Below are positions 9,686-16,255 of a stretch of DNA of 35,609 nucleotides, piece by piece. Every line of letters begins with the position of its first letter. The first letter of the stretch is position 1. Source of the stretch: Parcubacteria bacterium OLB19. GTDB taxonomy: Bacteria; Patescibacteriota; Minisyncoccia; Phycocordibacterales; UBA918. The stretch spans positions 1 through 35,609 of the forward strand of contig JZEL01000016.1 of the NCBI GenBank assembly GCA_001567365.1, in the 5' to 3' direction. Under the pieces are notes generated by a model that did not search any database, had not been told where the DNA came from, and saw only the letters and a program-made list of their open reading frames with translations. Position numbers and translations under genes: made by a program.

Positions 9686-9827
9686 TGGCCGGTGCACCAG
9701 TGTTTGGACTAAAAAGTTCCATGCTACCAGAGAAAGTGAAGATCATGCTTAAAACTAATAATATAGCAAAAATCATCCACACCCATTTAATAATACCCTT
9801 ACCACGCTTAGAATAAAGTATACTCAT
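9660..9827 (-). CDS. Small single-pass membrane protein, 55 residues
   Basis: A short reading frame that begins MSILYSKRGKGIIKWVWMIF and ends with a Thr/Pro/Ser tail. A basic N-terminus is followed by one strong hydrophobic helix (about residues 16-35) and a polar C-terminus. It fills the otherwise empty stretch between lepA and the FtsB-like gene and overlaps the lepA 3' end by 26 bp. It is divergent from the FtsB-like gene with only 19 bp between start codons. No family recognised; a positively charged N-terminus plus one helix suggests an inner-membrane protein with its tail outside. Confidence 0.55.
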   Translation of the reverse strand: MSILYSKRGKGIIKWVWMIFAILLVLSMIFTFSGSMELFSPNTGAPATTQTSPSS

Positions 9828-9829
9828 AA

Positions 9830-9838
9830 TGCTAGAAT
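9830..9838 (+). promoter_or_regulatory. Extended -10 promoter of the FtsB/DivIC-like gene
   Basis: TGCTAGAAT ends 8 nt before the ATG at 9847, the same spacing as upstream of several other genes here. A leaderless mRNA is implied. Confidence 0.55.
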
Positions 9839-9846
9839 ATTAGCAC

Positions 9847-10224
9847 ATGTTTGATTTTCATCAAAAACGCAAAATGCGTACTGTTTTTCATTCACGTATC
9901 ACTCAGGTCGTGTTATTGATTTTATCGATTTTGGTCCTTTGGAGTGCTTATGATCGTTATTTGGTAGCCAAAGAAATGTCAGAGAAACGTTTGGCGATTG
10001 AGGAGGAAATGGCAGAATTGCAAGCAAGAGAAGAAGCCTTAAAAAAGGAAGTTGATTATCTTTCCAGTGAAAGAGGGATTGAAGCGGAGATGCGGAGACA
10101 GTTTGATATTGTGCGTGAAGGGGAGCAGGTGGTAATTATACTGAATGACGATAAATCAACTACCACGGCAACAGTGACTCCAATATCAGAGGAAGAGGTT
10201 CGTCCTTGGTATAAATTTTGGTAA
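9847..10224 (+). CDS. Septum formation initiator (FtsB/DivIC-like)
   Basis: 125 residues with the standard bitopic layout: a short basic cytoplasmic N-terminus, one transmembrane helix (about residues 19-36, TQVVLLILSILVLWSAYDRY) and an extracytoplasmic coiled coil (about 40-75, rich in E, K, A and L), then RREFD-like residues (MRRQFDIVREGEQVVII) typical of the FtsB/DivIC family. These proteins join FtsL and FtsQ in the divisome. An unusual Thr-rich tail ends in WYKFW. The start codon is 8 nt after an extended -10 box. Confidence 0.85.
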   Translation: MFDFHQKRKMRTVFHSRITQVVLLILSILVLWSAYDRYLVAKEMSEKRLAIEEEMAELQAREEALKKEVDYLSSERGIEAEMRRQFDIVREGEQVVIILNDDKSTTTATVTPISEEEVRPWYKFW

Positions 10225-10228
10225 AAAA

Positions 10229-10237
10229 TGATACAAT
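10229..10237 (+). promoter_or_regulatory. Extended -10 promoter of the glutaredoxin gene
   Basis: TGATACAAT, 27 nt before the ATG at 10265. Confidence 0.45.
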
Positions 10238-10264
10238 AACGGAATTAAAAAATAATTAAATTGT

Positions 10265-10501
10265 ATGGAAAAAACAGTTACTATTTACAGCACACCAGTT
10301 TGTCACTTCTGTCACATGGCTAAAGATTTTTTTAAGGAAAATAATGTCAGCTTTACTGATTATGATGTAGCAGCTGATGCCGAGAAGCGTCAAGAAATGA
10401 TTGAAATGACCAATCAAATGGGGGTGCCAGTAATCCGTATTGGTGATGATGTGGTAATTGGCTTTGATGAAGGGAAGTTGCGAGAGTTGTTGGGATTGTA
10501 A
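10265..10501 (+). CDS. Glutaredoxin-family protein
   Basis: 78 residues, a complete thioredoxin-fold glutaredoxin. The active site is CHFC (Cys13 and Cys16), the cis-proline motif is GVPVIRIGDDVVIGFD (about residues 56-71), and the C-terminus is the usual helix. Glutaredoxins and NrdH-like proteins reduce protein disulfides in the cytoplasm; the CHFC site and short length fit the small Grx group found in many CPR genomes. It follows the divisome gene by 40 nt with its own -10 box, and a strong terminator lies just downstream. Confidence 0.9.
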   Translation: MEKTVTIYSTPVCHFCHMAKDFFKENNVSFTDYDVAADAEKRQEMIEMTNQMGVPVIRIGDDVVIGFDEGKLRELLGL

Positions 10502-10520
10502 TCAATATTGATAAAGATTT

Positions 10521-10554
10521 AAACCCCGCAAGTACGTTAGTACTTGCGGGGTTT
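10521..10554. terminator. Bidirectional terminator between convergent genes
   Basis: A 15-bp perfect stem (AAACCCCGCAAGTAC paired with GTACTTGCGGGGTTT) with a 4-nt loop between the glutaredoxin gene and the convergent gene ending at 10558. Confidence 0.85.
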
Positions 10555-10557
10555 ACA

Positions 10558-10857
10558 TTACCATTCGTTATCACTTCCTGTGGGTTCGGTTAAATCATTA
10601 AAATGAAAAGCTATTTCAGTTTTGGTAAGTTTAAGCCTACCAACTTCATCAGTCGTGACTGTTAATCCTCTAATGCAAGGCATAAGTGATCTACGTGCAT
10701 TAATTTCTGTGTCGTTTGGGTCAACTATACCTCCTCTTAAACATCGAAGTGCCTCTCTGCTTAAGAGTGGATCTTTTTTAAAACTCCAAAACATCTTAGC
10801 AGAAATAAGACTTAATAAAAATAAGATAAATCCAACAAAATGTATTGTTGCTTCCAT
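10558..10857 (-). CDS. Hypothetical membrane-anchored protein
   Basis: About 99 residues starting MEATIHFVGFILFLLSLISA, a single hydrophobic helix at the N-terminus followed by a soluble domain with RREALRCLRGG-like basic residues and an acidic end (EPTGSDNEW). The ATG at 10857 is preferred over the upstream in-frame ATG because GGAG sits 9 nt before it. No family recognised. A 16-bp palindrome containing a -10-like hexamer lies upstream at 10888-10903. It is convergent with the glutaredoxin gene. Confidence 0.6.
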   Translation of the reverse strand: MEATIHFVGFILFLLSLISAKMFWSFKKDPLLSREALRCLRGGIVDPNDTEINARRSLMPCIRGLTVTTDEVGRLKLTKTEIAFHFNDLTEPTGSDNEW

Positions 10858-10887
10858 AGCCGTTCTCCAGAATGTTAAGAAACAAAT

Positions 10888-10903
10888 CACTATATTTATA
10901 GTG
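10888..10903. promoter_or_regulatory. Palindrome at the promoter of the 10558-10857 gene
   Basis: CACTATATTTATAGTG, a perfect 7-2-7 inverted repeat 30 nt upstream of the start codon, containing TATAAA/TATAGT hexamers. It could be an operator over the -10 or a simple AT-rich palindrome. Confidence 0.35.
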
Positions 10904-10944
10904 AAACCCAACTAACTTTATCATAAAAGTAGATATTAAAAAAC

Positions 10945-10970
10945 AACCCTATCCAAATCGGATAGGGTTT
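10945..10970 (-). terminator. Terminator of the 10969-11376 gene
   Basis: AACCCTATCC pairs with GGATAGGGTT around a 5-nt loop. On the minus strand a T6 tract follows directly. The stem begins at the stop codon. Confidence 0.85.
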
Positions 10971-11376
10971 ACCAACCAAGTTCACTTTTTATAAAATTCC
11001 TCAGATATAAAATATTATTAGCTCTTTTCTCAGCATTTTGCTTTATTTTTTCTATCTCAATCATTTTACCGTAAACCAGAAATATGTCATTATGTCTGAT
11101 TAACCACCGTTTTGTAATTAATGAATTACATAGAATATCGCCTTCTTGTATGTCGTCTAATTCACGGAAAGCTTCTATTACATGAATATTTCCCAGTTTG
11201 GGAAAGGTTTGCTGTAAGTAAGACAAACACCCCCCTCTGGCTACTGTAAAATTATTCAGACATACGTTATATCCGGCAAGAAAAGATAAAAGATCGTAAG
11301 CCTCATCATCTAAAATACGATCATGAATAACACCTAACACAGACGTGTAATGAAAAAAATTTTTCTTTAACATCAT
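10969..11376 (-). CDS. Hypothetical protein
   Basis: About 135 residues starting MMLKKNFFHYTSVLGVIHDR. It is soluble, with three cysteines, a central region LLSFLAGYNVCLNNFTVARGG, and a basic helical C-terminus (EIEKIKQNAEKRANNILYLRNF). No family recognised. The start is placed at the ATG pair near 11376 because AAGAGGA lies just upstream; an in-frame ATG at 11397 is the alternative. It ends in a strong terminator, so it is probably monocistronic. Confidence 0.6.
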   Translation of the reverse strand: MMLKKNFFHYTSVLGVIHDRILDDEAYDLLSFLAGYNVCLNNFTVARGGCLSYLQQTFPKLGNIHVIEAFRELDDIQEGDILCNSLITKRWLIRHNDIFLVYGKMIEIEKIKQNAEKRANNILYLRNFIKSELGW

Positions 11377-11458
11377 AGTCCTCTTAATGGAATACAAAAA
11401 TCAAACCTCTCCACTGCCAATAATGCCACAGTTTTAATTTGAAGTCAAAAAATAACAC

Positions 11459-11479
11459 TTTGTGCCCTCGACAGGAATC
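11459..11479 (-). repeat. Second copy of the tRNA-Arg 3' end
   Basis: 21 bp identical to 11590-11610 (last 17 nt of tRNA-Arg plus 4 nt of flank), 131 bp downstream of the original in the tRNA's sense. The spacer also holds an inverted copy at 11527-11541. Confidence 0.85.
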
Positions 11480-11526
11480 TTCTTCGAGCTGGAATATTTG
11501 TCACACTAATGTGCATCCAAACACTC

Positions 11527-11541
11527 TTCGCTTCCTGTCGA
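11527..11541 (+). repeat. Inverted copy of the tRNA-Arg T-arm segment
   Basis: TTCGCTTCCTGTCGA on the plus strand matches TTCGATTCCTGTCGA of the minus-strand tRNA at 14 of 15 positions, in the opposite orientation, inside the spacer between the two direct copies. Confidence 0.7.
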
Positions 11542-11593
11542 AAGCAAAACTCTTTGCTTTCTTCTCGGTTACTACACTCATTTTATTCGTTTG

Positions 11594-11665
11594 TGCCCTC
11601 GACAGGAATCGAACCCATATCTCTTCCTTAGGACGGAATAGCTCTATCCATTGAGCTACGAGGGC
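11594..11665 (-). tRNA. tRNA-Arg(CCU)
   Basis: Complete cloverleaf: acceptor GCCCTCG with CGAGGGC, D-arm GCTCAATGGATAGAGC, anticodon loop GTCCTAA (anticodon CCT, reading AGG), T-loop TTCGATT, discriminator A. CCA is not encoded (ACAAA follows). The T-stem contains G-T pairs and the top anticodon-stem pair is A-G, both mild weaknesses. Confidence 0.92.
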
Positions 11666-11772
11666 TTGGTGTGTAGTACTTTATCATAGCTATTATGCGG
11701 TAGCTAGTGAAAAGGGAAATTAGAGTAGGTAAGTTGAAATAACCGCCCAAACAGGGTAGAATAGCGAAACTT

Positions 11773-11845
11773 GCTTGGGTAGCTCAGTTGGTAGAGCATT
11801 TCCCTGAAGAGGAAGGGGTCGGCGGTTCGAGCCCGCCCCCAAGCA
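11773..11845 (+). tRNA. tRNA-Phe(GAA)
   Basis: Acceptor GCTTGGG with CCCAAGC, D-arm AGCTCAGTTGGTAGAGC, anticodon loop CTGAAGA (anticodon GAA), T-arm GGCGGTTCGAGCCCGCC, discriminator A, no encoded CCA. Followed by a terminator hairpin. Confidence 0.95.
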
Positions 11846-11851
11846 CACTTT

Positions 11852-11874
11852 AAATCCCCGTTTTAGGGGATTTT
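11852..11874 (+). terminator. Terminator after tRNA-Phe
   Basis: AAATCCCC pairs with GGGGATTT, six-base loop, followed by T4. Confidence 0.7.
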
Positions 11875-11875
11875 G

Positions 11876-11924
11876 TGTGCTTGGGGGAGAAAGACATTAA
11901 TATGTCTTTCGTCGGGCTCGAACC
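11876..11924 (-). repeat. Inverted tRNA-Phe 3' end interrupted by a hairpin
   Basis: Read on the minus strand this is GGTTCGAGCCCG, then 25 nt, then CCCCCAAGCACA, i.e. the tRNA-Phe T-arm and acceptor 3' strand in opposite orientation, split by an insert. The insert (11889-11910) is itself a perfect 9-bp hairpin with loop TAAT. Confidence 0.8.
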
Positions 11925-12020
11925 AGCGGAGCGATGCTGTTTAGGCGAGTGAGCTGTGTCCCGCTGTACCACGTATTTTATGAGGTAACGAAATAAAATA
12001 CGTTAGTAACCGTCAGGATC

Positions 12021-12038
12021 AGCCCGCCCCCAAGCACA
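12021..12038 (+). repeat. Second direct copy of the tRNA-Phe 3' end
   Basis: AGCCCGCCCCCAAGCACA is identical to 11830-11847 (last 16 nt of tRNA-Phe plus CA), 191 bp downstream. The DNA from 11925 to 12020 between the copies has no gene; CAGCGG/CCGCTG can pair across part of it. A terminator follows at 12044. Confidence 0.85.
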
Positions 12039-12043
12039 AATAA

Positions 12044-12066
12044 AAGTCGCGTTAGCGACTTTTTTT
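12044..12066 (+). terminator. Terminator
   Basis: AAGTCGC, loop GTTA, GCGACTT, then a T run of seven. It closes the tRNA-Phe repeat region. Confidence 0.8.
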
Positions 12067-12163
12067 TCGTACTTAGTTCAATAGCTAATCACCGTTGACC
12101 ATCATTTAAATTTATGAAATATTGTGGTGGGTTTGTAAATTTATTTTTTGGAGAAACAGAAAA

Positions 12164-12583
12164 ATGTCAATCACAATAATTGAAATTGTTATTTTACTTT
12201 TAGTTGTCGCTTTCGTTATCTATCTTGTCACTCCTAGATCAAAATTTGGTAATTACACAGGACTTAAAGAACAAATATCAAGAGATGAATATCTTGATAT
12301 TATGGATTTGCTCAAGGAAGCTCAAAAAGTTGGTTTTAATCTTGACTGTAGCGATGTCTCACAAATTAATAATTTTTACCAAGGTTTAAATTCAAGAGAT
12401 TTTGAATTAGAGGTCAGTAGAGGTGTAATTTCTTTCTTCGAAGATAGATTTAATTCACCGCCTGAAAGCTTTTGGGGTTGTTTCTTTACTCCAATTAAAT
12501 ACAGAGCTATAAAGTTATTTTGCGACAGTATTCAGGAAAATAATCAAGAAAAAAAATTGATGTTATCAAACAATCTATTTTAG
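12164..12583 (+). CDS. Hypothetical single-pass membrane protein
   Basis: About 139 residues starting MSITIIEIVILLLVVAFVIY, a single N-terminal transmembrane helix followed by a soluble domain (DEYLDIMDLLKEAQKVGFNL, FYQGLNSRDFELEVSRGVIS) with little charge bias. The ATG at 12164 is chosen over an upstream in-frame ATG because GGAGAAA lies about 9 nt before it and the hydrophobic helix then begins at residue 3. No family recognised. It is downstream of the tRNA-Phe repeats, with a terminator on either side, so it is probably transcribed alone. Confidence 0.6.
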   Translation: MSITIIEIVILLLVVAFVIYLVTPRSKFGNYTGLKEQISRDEYLDIMDLLKEAQKVGFNLDCSDVSQINNFYQGLNSRDFELEVSRGVISFFEDRFNSPPESFWGCFFTPIKYRAIKLFCDSIQENNQEKKLMLSNNLF

Positions 12584-12632
12584 TGATTAGAAGAAGTCGG
12601 AGAGACACTGATTATCTATAACAAAAAACAAG

Positions 12633-12662
12633 ACCGTGTTGTACAAATAAGTACAACACGGT
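12633..12662. terminator. Bidirectional terminator between convergent genes
   Basis: ACCGTGTTGTAC pairs with GTACAACACGGT, 6-nt loop, TTTTATT on the plus side and A/T-rich flank on the minus side. Confidence 0.8.
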
Positions 12663-12673
12663 TTTATTGTGTG

Positions 12674-13198
12674 TTACTTCCCAGCATTTACATTCGATCT
12701 GACTTTGAGTTGGGTACTGCGATGTTTATCGAGTTTAGGCAAGCGGATTTCTAGCATACCGTGCTTCTCTTGAGCTTCAGCTTCATCTATTACCACTTCT
12801 TCGGGTAGGACTAGGGTGCGAGAAAAGCTACCCCAGAAAAGTTCGCGATGGAAATAGTTGTCGTCATTAGTTTCTTGGTATTCTTCACGCAAGCCACGAA
12901 TGGTGACCATGTCACGAGTGATTGAAATATCAAGGTCGGCTGGACTTACGCCTGCGACCAAAGCACGGATTATAATGGCGTCATTGGTTTGATACATATC
13001 GACCGGAAGCTCACCTTCTTGTGGAGTGGAGTTGTATGAATCCTGATCGTTCTGCCAGTTTTCGTCATTTTCATAGTTGTCTTCTTGAGTTTCTTCTTCG
13101 TCACCAAAATGATGATCTTCATCAAGAATGCGATCATAATCGCTGTTGTTATTTGTGGCGCTACCAGTGAGGCGTTCTAAAAAAGATGGTTTTTTCAT
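12674..13198 (-). CDS. Hsp20/alpha-crystallin family small heat-shock protein
   Basis: 174 residues. The N-terminal 70 residues are strongly acidic and disordered (runs of D, E, N and Q). An alpha-crystallin domain then spans about residues 70-170: ELPVDMYQTNDAIIIRALVAGV, DLDISITRDMVTIRGLREEY, and the GMLEIRLPKL strand, which is the classical GxLxxxLPK motif. sHSPs are ATP-independent holdases. It starts 2 nt after the PrsW-like gene ends, so the two are likely co-transcribed, pairing a chaperone with a membrane protease. Confidence 0.9.
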   Translation of the reverse strand: MKKPSFLERLTGSATNNNSDYDRILDEDHHFGDEEETQEDNYENDENWQNDQDSYNSTPQEGELPVDMYQTNDAIIIRALVAGVSPADLDISITRDMVTIRGLREEYQETNDDNYFHRELFWGSFSRTLVLPEEVVIDEAEAQEKHGMLEIRLPKLDKHRSTQLKVRSNVNAGK

Positions 13199-13200
13199 GT

Positions 13201-13901
13201 TTATTTTCGTGACGATGGTTTTTGTGAGGATTCGAGTAATTTGATCTTTTCGAATAGTAGGAATAGGACAATGATGCCCATCCAGACGAAGAGGAAGATG
13301 ATCAGTATTCCTTCGCCGGTTGCATCCATTATAAAAAAGTTAAACAAGGCATGCAATAAAATAGCAATGAATAACCCAAGGGTGCCATATATAAGTTTGG
13401 TCGTGGCGGAGCGATAAAAGGCGAGAGCAATCATGACGCCAATTGTGGCTGAAGCCAGTACATGTAGCAGAGTAGCACCTAAGAAGCGGAATGAGCCAGT
13501 AACCGCTGCGGTGGCGTATTCGCCAGCCGATAATGGGTTTAAGGTAAAAAGAGTATTCTCTAAAGTGGCAAAGCCTAAAGCAATAGCTATCATATAGATA
13601 ACATAATCAATGGGTTCATCGACGGCTTTGTTCCAGAGTATAACTATCAGAGCCACAAAATACTTTAAAGCTTCTTCTATAATCACCCACATTAGCATCA
13701 AATTACTATCGCTATATAAACCAATCACCGCTTCTTGGAGAGGTAGAGCCAGTGGTACTACAGCCATCCCAGCAATAAAAGAAACTAAAATTAAAAGATA
13801 AGGTTCAGGTTTTTTCTGATCCTCACGCAACCAAAACCATAGCCAAAATAAAGCTGGTATCAGACTAGCGAGAAAAGCGATAGCAAAATAGTGGATTCCA
13901 C
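13201..13901 (-). CDS. PrsW-family intramembrane metalloprotease, one frameshift near the start
   Basis: Polytopic protein with the PrsW motifs EEALKYF (EExxK), GFATLEN, LLHVLASATIG and LLHALFNFF, which supply the metal-site Glu and His residues. PrsW-type proteases cleave membrane-bound anti-sigma factors or related proteins; the substrate here is unknown. The open frame runs only to about 13830 if one insists on an ATG or GTG, but the upstream bases read in frame FAIAFLASLIPALFWLWFWLRE with no start. Adding one base to the run at 13884-13887 links this to a GTG at 13901 (reads ESTIFAIAFLA), giving about 233 residues. That GTG lies 7 nt after TGCTACAAT, matching the leaderless promoter pattern of this window. 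Followed by the Hsp20 gene. Confidence 0.8.
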
Positions 13902-13908
13902 AGCTTCT

Positions 13909-13917
13909 ATTGTAGCA
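13909..13917 (-). promoter_or_regulatory. Extended -10 promoter of the PrsW-like/Hsp20 operon
   Basis: On the minus strand TGCTACAAT, ending 7 nt before the GTG start. It supports the N-terminal extension of the PrsW-like gene. Confidence 0.55.
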
Positions 13918-13959
13918 GGTTGTTTGGGTATAAATTCGTACGGTGACTTAGGTGGTGGA

Positions 13960-16203
13960 TTATTGTTTTGGCCACTTTGCTACCAGTAATAACTCACTAT
14001 CTTTGTATGGTTTTGGTAATTCTTGCCAAATAGCTTCGGTAACAAACGGCATGAAGGGATGGAGTAATTTGAGAAGAGTGACTAAAATCTCTTTCAGTAC
14101 GTATTGGCGCGACTTAACTATTTGTGGATCAGTGCTTTGTAGAATCGGTTTTGATTCCTCAATAATTTCATCAGCAAAACGGTGCCAAGCGTATTGATAA
14201 ATAGTCTCACCCGCTAAGTCAACTCTATAGTTGGCAAAATGTGACTCAACTGCGCTTGTAAGGGCGTTTAATTCGCTCAAAATGGCTTTATCAGCCTCTT
14301 TTAATTCAATTGTAGTAGGAATATCAGTATTGTTTAGAGAAGTCAGGGTAAAGCGACTAATATTCCAGAGTTTGTTAGCGAAGTGTTTGTAGCCACGAAT
14401 TTTGTCTTCGGAAATCTTGCTATCAGTTCCGGGAGTCATACCCATCACTAATGAAATACGTACAGCGTCCATACCATATTTTTGAGCCATATCTACAGGG
14501 TCGATGTTATTACCAAGAGATTTAGAGATTTTTCGACCTTGACCATCACGTACTAGGCCGTGCATATAGACAGTCTTGAAGGGGACTTGTCCCAAAAAGA
14601 AACCACTCATCATAATCATACGTGCTACCCAAAAGAAAAGAATATCGTGACCTGTCTCGATGAGGGTGGTTGGATGGTAGGTTTTTAAATCAGTGGTTTG
14701 GTTTGGCCAACCAAGAGTAGTGAAAGTCCAAAGAGCTGATGAAAACCAAGTGTCGAGCACGTCAGGGTCTTGATACCAACCTTCACTTTGAGGAGCTTCT
14801 AAACCACAGTAGATTTCTTCTTTGCCTTCAGTATTTGTTTTGTACCAAACTGGAATACGATGTCCAAACCAAATCTGACGACTAATACACCATGGGCGGA
14901 GGTTTTTTGCCCAGTGGAGATAGGTTTTTTCGAAGCGTTCGGTAACAAAACTCACTCCGCCACCAGTAACAGCTTTTTCCATCAATTCTTTCAAACTAAT
15001 TTCTGAATTAGAATCAATACTAGGAATTTCAGAGTGAGGAACGGTGAATTTTTTGTCGACATCAATAAACCATTGCAATTTTGGTAATGGTTCCACTATA
15101 CCGCCAGTACGTTCAGCAGTGGAAACATTTTGATTGATCTCTTCTTCGTTAATTAAAAGGTTGTTTTCTTTGAGCCAATTAGCTACTTCTTCACGCGCAT
15201 CGGTGGTTTTTAGGTTGTTTAGCCTACCTGCAACTGTCATTTTGGCATATTCATTGATTACTTGTGGGCGGGGTAGGTTGTGTCTGTCGGCGATTTCCCA
15301 GTCAATCTGACTATGAGCAGGAGTAACGCCAAGGGCACCAGTACCAAAGTCTTTTTCGACACTTTCATCAGCTACGATTTTGATATGTATTGGTACATCA
15401 CAAAAAACCACATCATATTCTTGGCCGATGAATTGTTTGTAGCGTTCATCATCAGGATGTACAGCTACAGCCGTGTCACCAACTTTGGTCTCTAGGCGAG
15501 TGGTGGCAATGGCGATAGGGAAGTCCTGGCTATATTTAAAAGTGTATAGTTTAGCCTTTCTTTCTTCATACACAATTTCGTCATCAGAAATTGTGGTTTG
15601 ACCTTTTGGATCCCAATTTACGATTCGATTTCCGCGGTAGATTAAACCAGTATTATACATGCGCACAAAAGCTTCCATTACCGCTTGATAGCGCTCTTTG
15701 TCCATAGTGTAGGCGTAGCGACTCCAGTCGAGCGAGGCGCCGATTGAGCGCATTTGACTGAGTATGGTATTCTTTTTTTCTTCAACAAAAATATCAATAC
15801 GGCGCAAAAGTTCCTCTCGTCCCAAATCATGGCGAGTTTTCTTTTCATTTTTTTGAATGTCTTTTTCTACTCGTGCTTGAGTAGCGATGGCAGCTGAGTC
15901 AGTACCTGGAATCCATAGAGTTTTCTTTCCGTTCATACGGGCATGACGAACCATAATGTCTTCAATAGCAAGCATAAGAGCGCTACCCATGTGTAGTTCA
16001 CCGGTGACGTTTGGTGGTGGTAACACCAAAGAAAAAACCTCAGCATTTTCACTGGTAACACCTTTGTTTACACAAACATCAGGATTAAAAAAACCTGAAT
16101 TTTCCCACATTTTATAGAGTTTTACCTCGTGTTCGGCGGGGTCGTAGGGCTTTAGGAAAATTTCTGGGACATTTGGCTTGTTTTCGGTGTTGATTTCATT
16201 CAT
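13960..16203 (-). CDS. valS: Valyl-tRNA synthetase
   Basis: About 747 residues; charges tRNA-Val with valine. The class I HIGH motif appears as ELHMGSA (about residue 70) within PPPNVTGELHMGSALMLAIED, the valine-specific editing (CP1) domain follows, WYKTNTEG and DVLDTWFSSALW mark the synthetic core, and the second catalytic motif is GRKISKSLGNN (KISKS for KMSKS). An anticodon-binding domain ends the protein. It is about 200 residues shorter than the E. coli enzyme and lacks the C-terminal coiled coil. The frame is intact. ATG 16203 is preferred (GGAG just upstream); an in-frame TTG at 16227 is the alternative. Confidence 0.96.
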   Translation of the reverse strand: MNEINTENKPNVPEIFLKPYDPAEHEVKLYKMWENSGFFNPDVCVNKGVTSENAEVFSLVLPPPNVTGELHMGSALMLAIEDIMVRHARMNGKKTLWIPGTDSAAIATQARVEKDIQKNEKKTRHDLGREELLRRIDIFVEEKKNTILSQMRSIGASLDWSRYAYTMDKERYQAVMEAFVRMYNTGLIYRGNRIVNWDPKGQTTISDDEIVYEERKAKLYTFKYSQDFPIAIATTRLETKVGDTAVAVHPDDERYKQFIGQEYDVVFCDVPIHIKIVADESVEKDFGTGALGVTPAHSQIDWEIADRHNLPRPQVINEYAKMTVAGRLNNLKTTDAREEVANWLKENNLLINEEEINQNVSTAERTGGIVEPLPKLQWFIDVDKKFTVPHSEIPSIDSNSEISLKELMEKAVTGGGVSFVTERFEKTYLHWAKNLRPWCISRQIWFGHRIPVWYKTNTEGKEEIYCGLEAPQSEGWYQDPDVLDTWFSSALWTFTTLGWPNQTTDLKTYHPTTLIETGHDILFFWVARMIMMSGFFLGQVPFKTVYMHGLVRDGQGRKISKSLGNNIDPVDMAQKYGMDAVRISLVMGMTPGTDSKISEDKIRGYKHFANKLWNISRFTLTSLNNTDIPTTIELKEADKAILSELNALTSAVESHFANYRVDLAGETIYQYAWHRFADEIIEESKPILQSTDPQIVKSRQYVLKEILVTLLKLLHPFMPFVTEAIWQELPKPYKDSELLLVAKWPKQ

Positions 16204-16255
16204 AACTCCTTTGTTTATTAAAAACAAATATTAGCACAGAAAACTAAATTTAAAA

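Noticed and set aside
11439-11654. Plus-strand reading frame of 71 codons
   Set aside because: It is antisense to tRNA-Arg and its repeat copy; no coding features.
11459-12038. CRISPR array
   Set aside because: The repeats are copies of specific tRNA ends, occur as two direct units each, and have no regular spacer series or cas genes.
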